Source: Acidobacteriota bacterium (GTDB taxonomy: Bacteria; Acidobacteriota; Vicinamibacteria; Vicinamibacterales; UBA2999). From it: a stretch of 64,000 nucleotides of DNA. The position numbers and the translations under genes are program-made. The stretch spans positions 1 through 64,000 of the forward strand of contig JAKFYH010000006.1 in assembly GCA_021730945.1 (NCBI GenBank), given 5' to 3'. Positions 42,521-52,460 of this stretch are shown here, one piece after another (position 1 is the stretch's first letter; the number at the start of each line of letters is the position of its first letter). The notes beneath the pieces are model-generated. The model was not told where the DNA came from, did not search any database, and saw nothing but the letters and a program-made list of their open reading frames with translations.

Positions 42521-45070
42521 ATGAACATCGGATCACTGGCCGGCGACCTGCGGATGTCCGTGCGCCAACTGAGAAAGGCCCCCGGCTTTACCGTGGCGGC
42601 GGTCGTCGTACTCGCGCTGGGCATCGGCCTGAATGCGGCGATGTTCAGCCTCGTCTACGCTCTCGGGTTCATGGGGCGGCCCTACGCCGAGCCGGATCGC
42701 GTGGTCCAGCTGTACTCGAGCCGGGTCAGCGAAGTCGACTCCTACCGCGCATTCTCGTACGCCGCCTTTCGGGAGATCGCGGCCCCCGGTGGGCCGTTCG
42801 CGGCGGTGCTGGCCCATACTCCCACACTCGTGGGCGTGAACGATGGCGGCGTGTCGCGCCGGACCTTCGCGGAACTGGTCAGCCGCAACTACTTCGAACT
42901 GCTGGGCGTGCCGCTGGTCCAGGGCCGCGGGTTCACCGCCGAGGAAGACCGGCCGGGCCAGGACATTCCAGTCGTGGTCGTGACCTATGCGTATTGGCAA
43001 CGCACCGGCCTCAAGCCCGACCTCATCGGCTCAACCATCGTCGTGAACGAACGCGCTTTCACGGTGATCGGCGTGACGCCGCGGGGCTTCACCGGCACGA
43101 TGATGGTGTTTGGTCCGGAGCTGTTCTTCCCCCTCGGTGTATTCCACACGCTGTCGACCGACTTCGACAACGAAGTCAACCGCAGCTTGCAGGCCAGCGG
43201 CGCCTACAACCTGTTCCTGGTCGCGCGGCTGGCCGACGGCGTCTCACGCGATGCTGCCGCGACCCGCCTTGATGCCATCGGGCCGCAACTGACCCGCGCC
43301 TTCCCATCTGAATACCGCGACGCGCGGTTGACCCTGGCCACACTGCCTCGCTTTGGCACCAGCACGACCCCGAGAGACGAGGGGGTGATCGCCGTGCTCG
43401 GAGCCATGATGTTGGGACTGACGAGCGCGGTGCTGCTCACGGTGTGCCTGAACCTGGCCGCGATGCTGATGGCGCGGGGGCGGGCCCGTCGCAAGGAGTT
43501 CGCCATTCGCCTCGCGCTCGGCGGCGGCCGTGGCCGCATCGTCCGCCAGTTGCTGACCGAAGGCCTGCTGCTGGCGCTGGCCGGAGGCCTCGGCGGCGTC
43601 GCGCTTGGCCTGTGGGCGACGACGTCGCTGGTGAGCGCGCTGGCTGCGGTCCTGCCGGTGTCGATTGTCCTTGAAGGCGCGCTTTCCCCGGCCCTGGTGA
43701 TTGCCACGCTGCTGTTCTGCGGGCTGGCCACCTCATGGTTTGCCCTCGGCCCGGCGCTGCGCTACTCGCGCCTGGATGTCATGACCGACCTCAAGCCGCA
43801 GGCCGGCGAGGACGTGCTGGAGCGGCGGCGCCGCTTCATGCCGCGCAACCCGCTGCAGGTCGCGCAGGTCGCGCTCTCGATTTCGCTCTTGATTGCCGCC
43901 GGCATGTTCGTGCGGATGGTACTCGGCGCGGTGACCGTCGACTTTGGCTTCCGCGGCGATGCCACCGTGCTCGCCGAAGTCGACAGCCGGCTCGGTGGCT
44001 ACACCACGGCGCAGTCACTGGATCTCTATGCCGATCTCGAGCGGCGGCTGTCGGCGCTGCCCAACGTCGAAGCCGCGAGCATTGCCGCGATCGTGCCGCT
44101 TGGCATGGTGGAGATCAGCCGGAGCGTCCGCCGCGCCGGCATCAACGTGCCCGCCGGCGTGCGTCCCGAGCGGCCTGAAGATGGCCAGCAATTCGATGCG
44201 CCGTGGAATGCCGTCAGTGGCGGCTACTTCACGGCGATGGGCGTGCCGCTGAAGCAAGGGCGCACATTCACCGCCGCCGAGGATTACCTGACCGGCGGCC
44301 CCGGTGTGGCCGTCGTCGACGAAACCCTGGCCCGGCGCTTGTGGCCCGATGGCGGAGCGCTCGGCCAGCGAATCGAGATCATCCAGCGCGAGCCGGGTGC
44401 CTCGGCCACGCCCGCCACTTTCGACATCGTCGGCATCGCCGGCTCGACGCGACGCCAGTTATTCGAGGATGAGCTGCGTGGCGCGATCTACCTGCCGTTC
44501 GCGCAGGGCGCGATGGGCAACGCCACGTTCCATGTCCGGCCGAGAGCTGCCGGGGGCCAATCGGCGGCGCTCGCCGACGCGGTCCGCCGCGAGATTCGCA
44601 CCGCGGCGCCGGGACTGCCGCTGTTTGGCGTGCGCACCTTCGCGGAACACATGTCCTCGGCGCTTGAGTACTGGGCGCTCTGGATCACGGGCGGGTTGTT
44701 CGCGGCGTTTGGGGCACTCGCCATGCTCGTGGCGCTGGTCGGCATTTACGCCGTCATGAACTACGCGGTGGCGCGGCGCACCCGCGAGATTGGCATTCGC
44801 ATGGCGGTGGGTGCGATGCCGGTAGCAGTGAAGCGGATGATCCTGGGCGAGGGGCTCAGACTGACGCTGATCGGGGTCGGCGCCGGGCTGGTGCTCGGCA
44901 TCGGCGTCGGCCGCATGATGGGCAGCCTGTTCGTCGACCTGGAGGCCTTCGACCCGCTGACCTTCACGGTGGTGCCGGTCGGATTTCTGATCGCGGCGGT
45001 GGTCGCGGTCTGGCTGCCGGCACGACGAGCGACGCGCGTCGACCCCCTGGCCGCCCTGCGCAGCGAATAG
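42521..45070 (+). CDS. ABC-type permease, MacB-periplasmic-core/FtsX type (acidobacterial duplicated-orphan style)
   Basis: 849 residues. An N-terminal membrane helix (about 25-48) is followed by a MacB-like periplasmic domain, an FtsX block of three helices (about 290-410), a second N-terminal-like helix (about 450-470; QVAQVALSISLLIAAGMFVR), a second periplasmic domain and a second FtsX block to the C-terminus (WLPARRATRVDPLAALRSE). This two-lobe permease without an ATPase is typical of Acidobacteriota. No ABC ATPase gene is adjacent, so its partner is elsewhere or it acts without one. Substrate unknown. It follows mutS2 by 40 bp. Confidence 0.88.
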   Translation: MNIGSLAGDLRMSVRQLRKAPGFTVAAVVVLALGIGLNAAMFSLVYALGFMGRPYAEPDRVVQLYSSRVSEVDSYRAFSYAAFREIAAPGGPFAAVLAHTPTLVGVNDGGVSRRTFAELVSRNYFELLGVPLVQGRGFTAEEDRPGQDIPVVVVTYAYWQRTGLKPDLIGSTIVVNERAFTVIGVTPRGFTGTMMVFGPELFFPLGVFHTLSTDFDNEVNRSLQASGAYNLFLVARLADGVSRDAAATRLDAIGPQLTRAFPSEYRDARLTLATLPRFGTSTTPRDEGVIAVLGAMMLGLTSAVLLTVCLNLAAMLMARGRARRKEFAIRLALGGGRGRIVRQLLTEGLLLALAGGLGGVALGLWATTSLVSALAAVLPVSIVLEGALSPALVIATLLFCGLATSWFALGPALRYSRLDVMTDLKPQAGEDVLERRRRFMPRNPLQVAQVALSISLLIAAGMFVRMVLGAVTVDFGFRGDATVLAEVDSRLGGYTTAQSLDLYADLERRLSALPNVEAASIAAIVPLGMVEISRSVRRAGINVPAGVRPERPEDGQQFDAPWNAVSGGYFTAMGVPLKQGRTFTAAEDYLTGGPGVAVVDETLARRLWPDGGALGQRIEIIQREPGASATPATFDIVGIAGSTRRQLFEDELRGAIYLPFAQGAMGNATFHVRPRAAGGQSAALADAVRREIRTAAPGLPLFGVRTFAEHMSSALEYWALWITGGLFAAFGALAMLVALVGIYAVMNYAVARRTREIGIRMAVGAMPVAVKRMILGEGLRLTLIGVGAGLVLGIGVGRMMGSLFVDLEAFDPLTFTVVPVGFLIAAVVAVWLPARRATRVDPLAALRSE

Positions 45071-45137
45071 CCGACCTTGCGCCCGCGGCCGCGCTGCACA
45101 ACAATCCCGGCATGGCCACGCGTCGGGATTCGCGCCA

Positions 45138-46400
45138 GTGAAGCAGACCGACGACCCCCATCCGCCGGCGTGGCGGCGGTGGATCACCAGCCTGTTGCTG
45201 GTGCGACGGTCGCATGCCCCGGCAGTGACCCTGAGCGTGTGGGCAGCGCTGGCGGTGTCCAGTGTGTCCATCGCCACCTTCGTCGGCCTTCGTCCCGGCG
45301 CCATGCAGGACCTGTGGACGGTTCGCAACTGGCTGAACCATTGGGTCAACCGCGGCGATCCCTATAGCTACTTCGATCAGCTCGACTATCCGCCCACCGC
45401 CTTCTTCGTACTCTGGCCGTTGCACTTGCCCGATGCCGGGAACCTCGCCTTCTGGCTCATCCCGTCGATGCTGGTGGCGGTCGGCGTGGGTGCGGTCATT
45501 CTGGTTCGTTGGTTTGCCGCGCGTCTCGGCGTGAGGCTGCTGTGGTACGAGCAGGCGGTGTATGTCTCGATGCTGCTCGCGGGCAGCCCGCTGCGCGGCA
45601 CGATCTGGCGGGGCCAGACCACACCGCTGGCGTTTCTGTTTGGCGCCCTGGCACTGCACTGGAGCCGGAGCCGTCCGGTGCTGTCCGCCTTGGCGCTCGC
45701 GCTTTGCGCCTTCAAGCCACACATTGCGATCGGCTTCGGGCTGATCCTGCTCCTGATCGGGCAGCGCGCGGTCGTGCTCGCCGCGGTCGCCGTGGTGATC
45801 GCCAGCTCATTCGTATTCGCAGCGACGGTCAATCGCTCGTTGTTCGAGGTGCTGGTGTCGTACGCGGAGAACTTGATCGGCCTGTATGACGGGCCCGAGC
45901 GCCTGCGCGGCCTGCTCAGCATCCGCTGGGTGCTCGATGACATCTTTGGCGGCTACCGTTCGGGCACCTACGCCTACATCACGCTGGCGGTGGCGACACT
46001 CGGATTGATCGTCTCGGCGACCCGCCGATCGCAAAGCGGCGTCACCGTCGTCCAGGCGGCCGCGGCCTGCCTGCTGTGGTCGCTCGTGTTCTTGCCGCAG
46101 CAGCTCTACAACGGCGTGCTGGCGGCACCGGCACTCTGGCTGATGATGTGGCCCGAAAGCAAACTGATTACCAGTATGCGAACGCGGCTGGTGCTGGTCG
46201 GGGGATATCTCCTGTTCGGCCTGCTCGACGTCCAGCGTCTCGCGCGAATGTCCGCCGACGCGATCGGGGACGAAGATCTGGCGATGAGCGCCTACTACCT
46301 GGCCCCAACCCGGCTGACCATTGTGTTCGGCGTGGTGCTGTACGGGCTGTGGCGGACCCGCGCCGCCGGCCCGGCCGCACCGGCCGCCGGATCCGCGTAG
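45138..46400 (+). CDS. Polytopic GT87-like (DUF2029) glycosyltransferase
   Basis: 420 residues, about 9-11 membrane helices. An acidic loop after the first helix carries WLNHWVNRGDPYSYFDQLDYPPTAF; DYPP-type motifs in this loop are characteristic of GT87/GT-C transferases that use polyprenyl-phosphate sugars. Further segments GQTTPLAFLFGALALHW and FKPHIAIGFGLILLL match DUF2029. It would act at the outer face of the cytoplasmic membrane in glycan or lipoglycan synthesis. It ends 63 bp before dnaG. Confidence 0.82.
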   Translation: MKQTDDPHPPAWRRWITSLLLVRRSHAPAVTLSVWAALAVSSVSIATFVGLRPGAMQDLWTVRNWLNHWVNRGDPYSYFDQLDYPPTAFFVLWPLHLPDAGNLAFWLIPSMLVAVGVGAVILVRWFAARLGVRLLWYEQAVYVSMLLAGSPLRGTIWRGQTTPLAFLFGALALHWSRSRPVLSALALALCAFKPHIAIGFGLILLLIGQRAVVLAAVAVVIASSFVFAATVNRSLFEVLVSYAENLIGLYDGPERLRGLLSIRWVLDDIFGGYRSGTYAYITLAVATLGLIVSATRRSQSGVTVVQAAAACLLWSLVFLPQQLYNGVLAAPALWLMMWPESKLITSMRTRLVLVGGYLLFGLLDVQRLARMSADAIGDEDLAMSAYYLAPTRLTIVFGVVLYGLWRTRAAGPAAPAAGSA

Positions 46401-46463
46401 GCGCCGGTTGGCCCGCCGCCAGGGTGGCGAACGCGGTAAGCTGGTAGCCAGCCGGTAGCTCCA

Positions 46464-48245
46464 GTGGCCCTGTTCCCTCAAACCTTCATCGACGAAGTCC
46501 GCGCGGCGGCCGATATTGTCGCGGTCGTGTCGGACTCGGTGTCGCTGCGCAAGGCCGGCGCCACCTACAAGGGGCTCTGTCCGTTCCACGGGGAGAAGAC
46601 GCCGTCGTTCAACGTCAATCGCGACCGCGGCTTCTTTCATTGCTTCGGCTGCGGCGTCGGCGGCGACGTCTTCAAGTTCATCGAGCTGCAGGACAAGATC
46701 GGTTTCCAGGAGGCGGTGCGCACCCTGGCCGGACGCTTTGGCGTGCCGATTCCCGAGATGGAGGCCAGCGGCGAGCAGCGCGAGACCGCCGCTGAGCGCG
46801 AGGCGCTGGTCAAGATTCACGAGATCGCCGTCACCCACTTCCGCGAGCAACTCGACTCGGCGGCGGGCGCCCGCATTCGCGACTACCTGCTCAAGCAGCG
46901 CGGCCTCACCGCCCAGACCATCGAGAAGCTGCAGATCGGTTTCGCGCCGCAGGGCCGCGATGCCTTGCGCCAGCGCCTGCTCAAGCAGGGCTTCTCGCCG
47001 TTGCAGCTCGTCACCAGCGGACTGGTCAGCCGGCGCGACGATGGCAGCGAGGCGGACCGGTTCAGGAATCGCCTGATGATTCCGATCGCCCGCGACACCG
47101 GCACCGTGATCGCGTTCGGCGGCCGTGCCCTGGACCAGGATCAGCAGCCGAAGTACTTGAATTCGCCCGAGACACCGATCTACACCAAGAGCCGCACGCT
47201 CTACGGCCTCAACCTGACCAAGGGCGACCTGCGTAAGCTGCGCTACGCCATCATCGTCGAAGGCTATTTCGATTTTGCCCAGGTCTATCAGGCGGGGCCA
47301 TTCCCCGTGGTGGCCACGTGCGGCACCGCGCTCACGCCGCAGCAGGCGCAGATTCTGCACCGGTTCACATCGAAGACCGTGCTCTGCTACGACCCCGACA
47401 GCGCCGGCCAGACCGCGGCTGAACGCAGCTCCGAGCTGCTGGTCGCCGAGGGGTTCGACGTGAACGTGATGACGCTGCCGGGCCGGGAAGACCCCGATAC
47501 CTTCATCCAGAAGCACGGCGCCGAGGCGTTCCGCGGGCAGCTCAAGAACTCGCGGCGCTACCTGGAATTTCTGCTGGATCGGGCGGCGGCGGAACACGAC
47601 CTGACGCGCGACGACAGCCGGCGTGAATTCCTGAAACGCATGCTGGGCGTGGCGGCGCGCATTCCTGACCCGGCCGTGCGCGACCAGTTCGCCGACCGCC
47701 TGGCCCACAAGGCCCGGGTCACCGAGGACGTGGTTCGCGCCGAAATCAGGAAGGCGGCCGCCAACCGCAAGACCGAACTGCCGGCCGAGCGCGTCCCAAG
47801 CTTGCAGGGCAATGTGCGCAAGGCCGAAAAGGGCCTGATCTGGAGCCTGGTGCACGATCCGGTGGGAACCATGCAGTGGCTGAATCAGCTCGAACCCGAT
47901 GATTTAAAGGGACTTAGCACGGCCAATATCCTGAAAACGGCGCAAAGCCTGGACGTCAGTCCGCAAGACGTGCCCGGCGCGTTGATGGAGCGTCTAAGTA
48001 CGCAGGAGGCGGAACTGCTGGCGTCGGTGGCGGCGGAACCATTCGCGCCGGCCGTGCTCCCGGATCTGTGCGTGGTGGCCTTGAAGTATGTCCGGCTCGA
48101 GCGCGAGCTGGCTGAGGTCCAAAGAGAGCTTAAACGACTGCAGGATATGGGAGATAGCGGCCCGGCCTCGATGTTGCTTCTGGCCAGAAAGTCGCAGATG
48201 GTCCGGGCGCTCGAGGCGATGAAGCCGCCAAAAGAGCTACAATAG
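46464..48245 (+). CDS. dnaG: DNA primase
   Basis: 593 residues from GTG 46464. The N-terminal CHC2 zinc-binding domain reads CPFHGEKTPSFNV...FHCFGCGVGGDV (about 39-66). The TOPRIM/RNA polymerase core carries FGGRALDQD, IVEGYFDFAQVYQAG, ATCGTALTPQQ and CYDPDSAGQTAAERS. The C-terminal helicase-interaction region is about 450-593. It makes RNA primers for lagging-strand replication. It is followed 75 bp later by rpoD, the conserved macromolecular-synthesis order (rpsU is not seen upstream). Confidence 0.97.
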   Translation: MALFPQTFIDEVRAAADIVAVVSDSVSLRKAGATYKGLCPFHGEKTPSFNVNRDRGFFHCFGCGVGGDVFKFIELQDKIGFQEAVRTLAGRFGVPIPEMEASGEQRETAAEREALVKIHEIAVTHFREQLDSAAGARIRDYLLKQRGLTAQTIEKLQIGFAPQGRDALRQRLLKQGFSPLQLVTSGLVSRRDDGSEADRFRNRLMIPIARDTGTVIAFGGRALDQDQQPKYLNSPETPIYTKSRTLYGLNLTKGDLRKLRYAIIVEGYFDFAQVYQAGPFPVVATCGTALTPQQAQILHRFTSKTVLCYDPDSAGQTAAERSSELLVAEGFDVNVMTLPGREDPDTFIQKHGAEAFRGQLKNSRRYLEFLLDRAAAEHDLTRDDSRREFLKRMLGVAARIPDPAVRDQFADRLAHKARVTEDVVRAEIRKAAANRKTELPAERVPSLQGNVRKAEKGLIWSLVHDPVGTMQWLNQLEPDDLKGLSTANILKTAQSLDVSPQDVPGALMERLSTQEAELLASVAAEPFAPAVLPDLCVVALKYVRLERELAEVQRELKRLQDMGDSGPASMLLLARKSQMVRALEAMKPPKELQ

Positions 48246-48320
48246 AGGGCTCCGCTCTCTGGAGGACAAACCTAGCAGGGATTGTCCCCTACATATCTGT
48301 TTTTGGGGGTCGCACGCGAT

Positions 48321-50033
<1,713 letters not shown>

Positions 50034-50076
50034 GGGGCAGGAGCCTGCCTCGACGAAGCGCGAAGCGCGTAGTCGG

Positions 50077-50150
<74 letters not shown>

Positions 50151-50157
50151 CTCTTAA

Positions 50158-50190
50158 GTGGAAACTTGGAAGTTGACAGTTGAAAGTTTG
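50158..50190. repeat. Fragment of the dispersed GTTGACAGTTGAAAG repeat between the tRNA and the zinc-ribbon gene
   Basis: The stretch from 50158 to the next start codon contains AGTTGACAGTTGAAAGT, the same core that forms the arms of the cassette at 15637-15917. It sits between the tRNA 3' end and the ATG at 50191, so it also forms the leader of that gene and may supply its weak ribosome site (GAAAG). Confidence 0.55.
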
Positions 50191-50928
50191 ATGCTCCCAG
50201 ACCTCGAACGGCTGATTCAACTGCAGGACATCGAAAGCAAGGCCGCGGTGGCCGCCAAGGCCATCGCCGAGGCGCCCGGGCGCATTGCCGCCCTTGACGC
50301 CCTCCTGAAGGCCGCCACCACGGCGCTCGAAACCGCCAAACACGCGCTCGCCGAGAACAAGACCCGCCGCGGACTGATCGACAAGGACCTGGCATCCGCG
50401 CAGCAGCGCCAGGACAAGTACAAAGATCAGGTCATGGCGGTGAAGACCAACGAGCAGCTGCATGCCATGCAGCACCAGATCAAGGCCGTCGCCGACGAGA
50501 TCGGCGTGCACGAGGAGAAGGTGCTCGTGAACATGATGGAGGCCGACGAGATCAACGCCACCATCAAGCAGGCCGAGGCCGCGCTCAAGGCGGCCCAGGC
50601 CAAGGTCGGTACCGAGCGCAGCGCAATCGAGGCCGACGTCATCGTGCAGCAGGGCGTGGTCACCGAGTGCGCCGCGGCGCGGACAAGCCTGATCGCCACC
50701 CTGGACGACAAGGGACTGGTCGACACCTTCGCGCGCATCGTCAAGGTCCGCGGCACGGCGGTGGCCCGCGCCGAGGGCGAGCGTTGCACGGTGTGCCAGG
50801 TCCGCCTGCGCCCGGCGGTGTTCGTCAACGTGCTGAAGAACGATCAGATCGTGCAGTGCGACAGTTGCAACCGCATCCTGTATTTCATCGCCCCGAAGCC
50901 GGCCGAGCCGGCGTCCGCGCAGTCGTGA
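50191..50928 (+). CDS. Coiled-coil protein with C-terminal C4 zinc ribbon (CT398-like)
   Basis: 245 residues from ATG 50191. A long antiparallel coiled coil (about 1-175; DLERLIQLQDIESKAAVAAK, then QMAVKTN-like segment VMAVKTNEQLHAMQHQIKA) leads into a zinc ribbon with CTVCQVRLRPAVF and CDSCNRILYF (four cysteines). This architecture matches the CT398/HP0958-type family, some of which act as RNA- or sigma-54/flagellar-related chaperones; the role here is unknown. The next gene is RNase HI, a neighbour seen for related zinc-ribbon genes in other phyla. Confidence 0.87.
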   Translation: MLPDLERLIQLQDIESKAAVAAKAIAEAPGRIAALDALLKAATTALETAKHALAENKTRRGLIDKDLASAQQRQDKYKDQVMAVKTNEQLHAMQHQIKAVADEIGVHEEKVLVNMMEADEINATIKQAEAALKAAQAKVGTERSAIEADVIVQQGVVTECAAARTSLIATLDDKGLVDTFARIVKVRGTAVARAEGERCTVCQVRLRPAVFVNVLKNDQIVQCDSCNRILYFIAPKPAEPASAQS

Positions 50929-51007
50929 TCGACACAAGCGGCAACCCCGCGAGCCCCACCAGGCCGCATGGCGGCCGGCCCCACGAGCGCCGTCAGGCGC
51001 GAGCCGC

Positions 51008-51406
51008 ATGATCACCGCCTATTTTGACGGCGGCTCGCGGGGCAACCCGGGCCTCGCCGGTTGGGGCGCCTACATCGTGGATGACGATGGCACGGTGCTG
51101 GCGGAACTGAGCGGTGCGCTGGGCGTGGCCACCAACAACGTCGCCGAATATCACGGCTTAATCGCCGCGCTGCAGTGGGCGGCCGACCACGACGTGAGCG
51201 CGATCGCGATCAAGGGCGATTCACTCCTGCTGGTCGAGCAGATGCGCGGCAACTACAAGGTCAAGAACGAAGGCCTGAAGCCGCTGCACATGAAGGCACG
51301 GATGCTGGTCATGCAAATCGGCAACGTCAGCTTCGCCCACGTGCCGCGGGAGAAGAACAAGGACGCCGACCGGCTGTCGAACGTCGGCATGGACGCCAAC
51401 AGCTAA
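51008..51406 (+). CDS. Ribonuclease HI family protein
   Basis: 132 residues, RNase H fold. The four acidic active-site residues are visible: D7 (YFDGGSRGNPG), E47 (NNVAEYHGL), D71 (KGDSLLLVEQ) and D121 (NKDADRLSN). It lacks the basic protrusion of E. coli RNase HI, like the RHase/Rv2228c-type branch. It would cleave RNA in RNA-DNA hybrids. It starts 79 bp after the zinc-ribbon gene. Confidence 0.92.
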   Translation: MITAYFDGGSRGNPGLAGWGAYIVDDDGTVLAELSGALGVATNNVAEYHGLIAALQWAADHDVSAIAIKGDSLLLVEQMRGNYKVKNEGLKPLHMKARMLVMQIGNVSFAHVPREKNKDADRLSNVGMDANS

Positions 51407-51530
51407 CCGCCCGCCACTAAGGCGCCGACCTCCCTGGCAGCGACGCCTGCCAGTTCACCAACACGGTCAACGCCAACGTCAAACGGCGGCGTTGCTTCGC
51501 CGGACTGGAATCGCGGGCCCGTCCCGTGGC

Positions 51531-51559
51531 TTGTGAATGTGCTTAGCGGTAAGTATAAT
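51531..51559 (+). promoter_or_regulatory. Promoter of the small-protein/nucleotidyltransferase module
   Basis: TTGTGA (51531-51536; 4 of 6) and a perfect TATAAT (51554-51559) are spaced by exactly 17 bp. The predicted transcript start, about 51566, coincides with the GTG start of the first gene, so the message would be leaderless. Confidence 0.55.
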
Positions 51560-51565
51560 GAGAAC

Positions 51566-51829
51566 GTGAACAACACCAGTGCAATCGCGGCTGCCCTCGG
51601 ACGCCTTGGTGGTCAGGCGCGAGCCCGACGACTGGATACCGCGCAGCGAAAGCGAATTGCCGCGCTCGGCGGCGCGGCGAGAAAACGGTCGCTCGATGTC
51701 ACGCGGCGCATTGCCGACAACTTCGCCTACGCCGCTGCGGTCCAGGAGCTCAGCGGGCGGCCAGTGACGCCTGCTCGAGTCAAAGCTTGCAAGGGGCCGC
51801 TGCCTGGTCTCTACCCGGACCGGACGTGA
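51566..51829 (+). CDS. Small basic repeat protein, putative antitoxin-like partner of the nucleotidyltransferase
   Basis: 87 residues from GTG 51566 (an in-frame GTG at 51533 lies inside the promoter and is unlikely). It contains two related Gly/Ala/Arg-rich motifs, LGRLGGQARARRL (11-23) and IAALGGAARKRS (31-42), then a helical segment ADNFAYAAAVQELSG and a short C-terminal tail GPLPGLYPDR. The strongly basic first half suggests nucleic-acid binding. I know of no named family. One base separates it from the nucleotidyltransferase gene, so the two are surely co-expressed. Role as antitoxin or regulator is inference from this layout. Confidence 0.7.
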   Translation: MNNTSAIAAALGRLGGQARARRLDTAQRKRIAALGGAARKRSLDVTRRIADNFAYAAAVQELSGRPVTPARVKACKGPLPGLYPDRT

Positions 51830-51830
51830 G

Positions 51831-52367
51831 ATGCGGGACGCCGTCACGTTGCTCGACGACGCCGGCCGAATCGTGGCCGCTCTGACCAGGCTGGGCTTGG
51901 AGCCCGTTCTCGTTGGCGGCATGGCCCTGGTGACGATGGGGTCGCGCCGCGTCACCCGCGATTTTGATTTCGTCATCCCGATTCCAGGCGATCGGCTCGA
52001 AGCTCTCGTCAACCTCTTCTACGACCAGGGCCTCGAGCTGGCCGCGCGCGTCAACCAGGCCGGCGACATCACGGCCACCATCGACAACCCCAAGGTGGCC
52101 ACGATCCGGCTGCGCCTGGACGCGCCATCCAGCGCCTACTTCTCTCATCCGAAGACCGGCCTGCGCGTGGATTTGCTTTTCGATTTTCCTGTGCCCGCCT
52201 CGCAACTCGCCGAGCGCGCTACGCGGATCACCGTCCGTTCCCAAGGCTTTCTCGTCGCCTCGGAGGATGACCTGCTGCACCTCAAGCGCATGGCTCGCGC
52301 CAACCGGCTTTCGCCCGGCGATGCCGAAGACATCGCGTTCCTCGAAGAACGGCGCCCCCATTCGTAG
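51831..52367 (+). CDS. MNT/AbiEii-like nucleotidyltransferase
   Basis: 178 residues. The nucleotidyltransferase core is visible: GG at 29-30 (VLVGGMALVTMGSRRVTRDF), the metal-binding pair D44 and D46 (DFDF) and a third acidic residue D114 (LRVDLLFDF). A helical C-terminal part follows (ASEDDLLHLKRMARANRLSP). It resembles stand-alone nucleotidyltransferases used as toxins (AbiEii/MenT group, which modify tRNA 3' ends) or otherwise uncharacterised DUF6036-like proteins. Activity and target are unknown. It is encoded 1 bp after the small basic protein. Confidence 0.78.
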   Translation: MRDAVTLLDDAGRIVAALTRLGLEPVLVGGMALVTMGSRRVTRDFDFVIPIPGDRLEALVNLFYDQGLELAARVNQAGDITATIDNPKVATIRLRLDAPSSAYFSHPKTGLRVDLLFDFPVPASQLAERATRITVRSQGFLVASEDDLLHLKRMARANRLSPGDAEDIAFLEERRPHS

Positions 52368-52460
52368 CGAGTGAGGGGTAGCGGTGGCATGGGTGATGCC
52401 GTGGGATTCTGGGCCGCAATCCCCCTGCGGCCACCTTTCCGTTCGGGCTAGGATGCACCC

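Noticed and set aside
50998-51007. Shared GGCGCGAGCCGC word before the starts at 51008 and 60397
   Set aside because: Only two copies of a GC-rich 12-mer were noticed; in DNA of this composition that may be chance.
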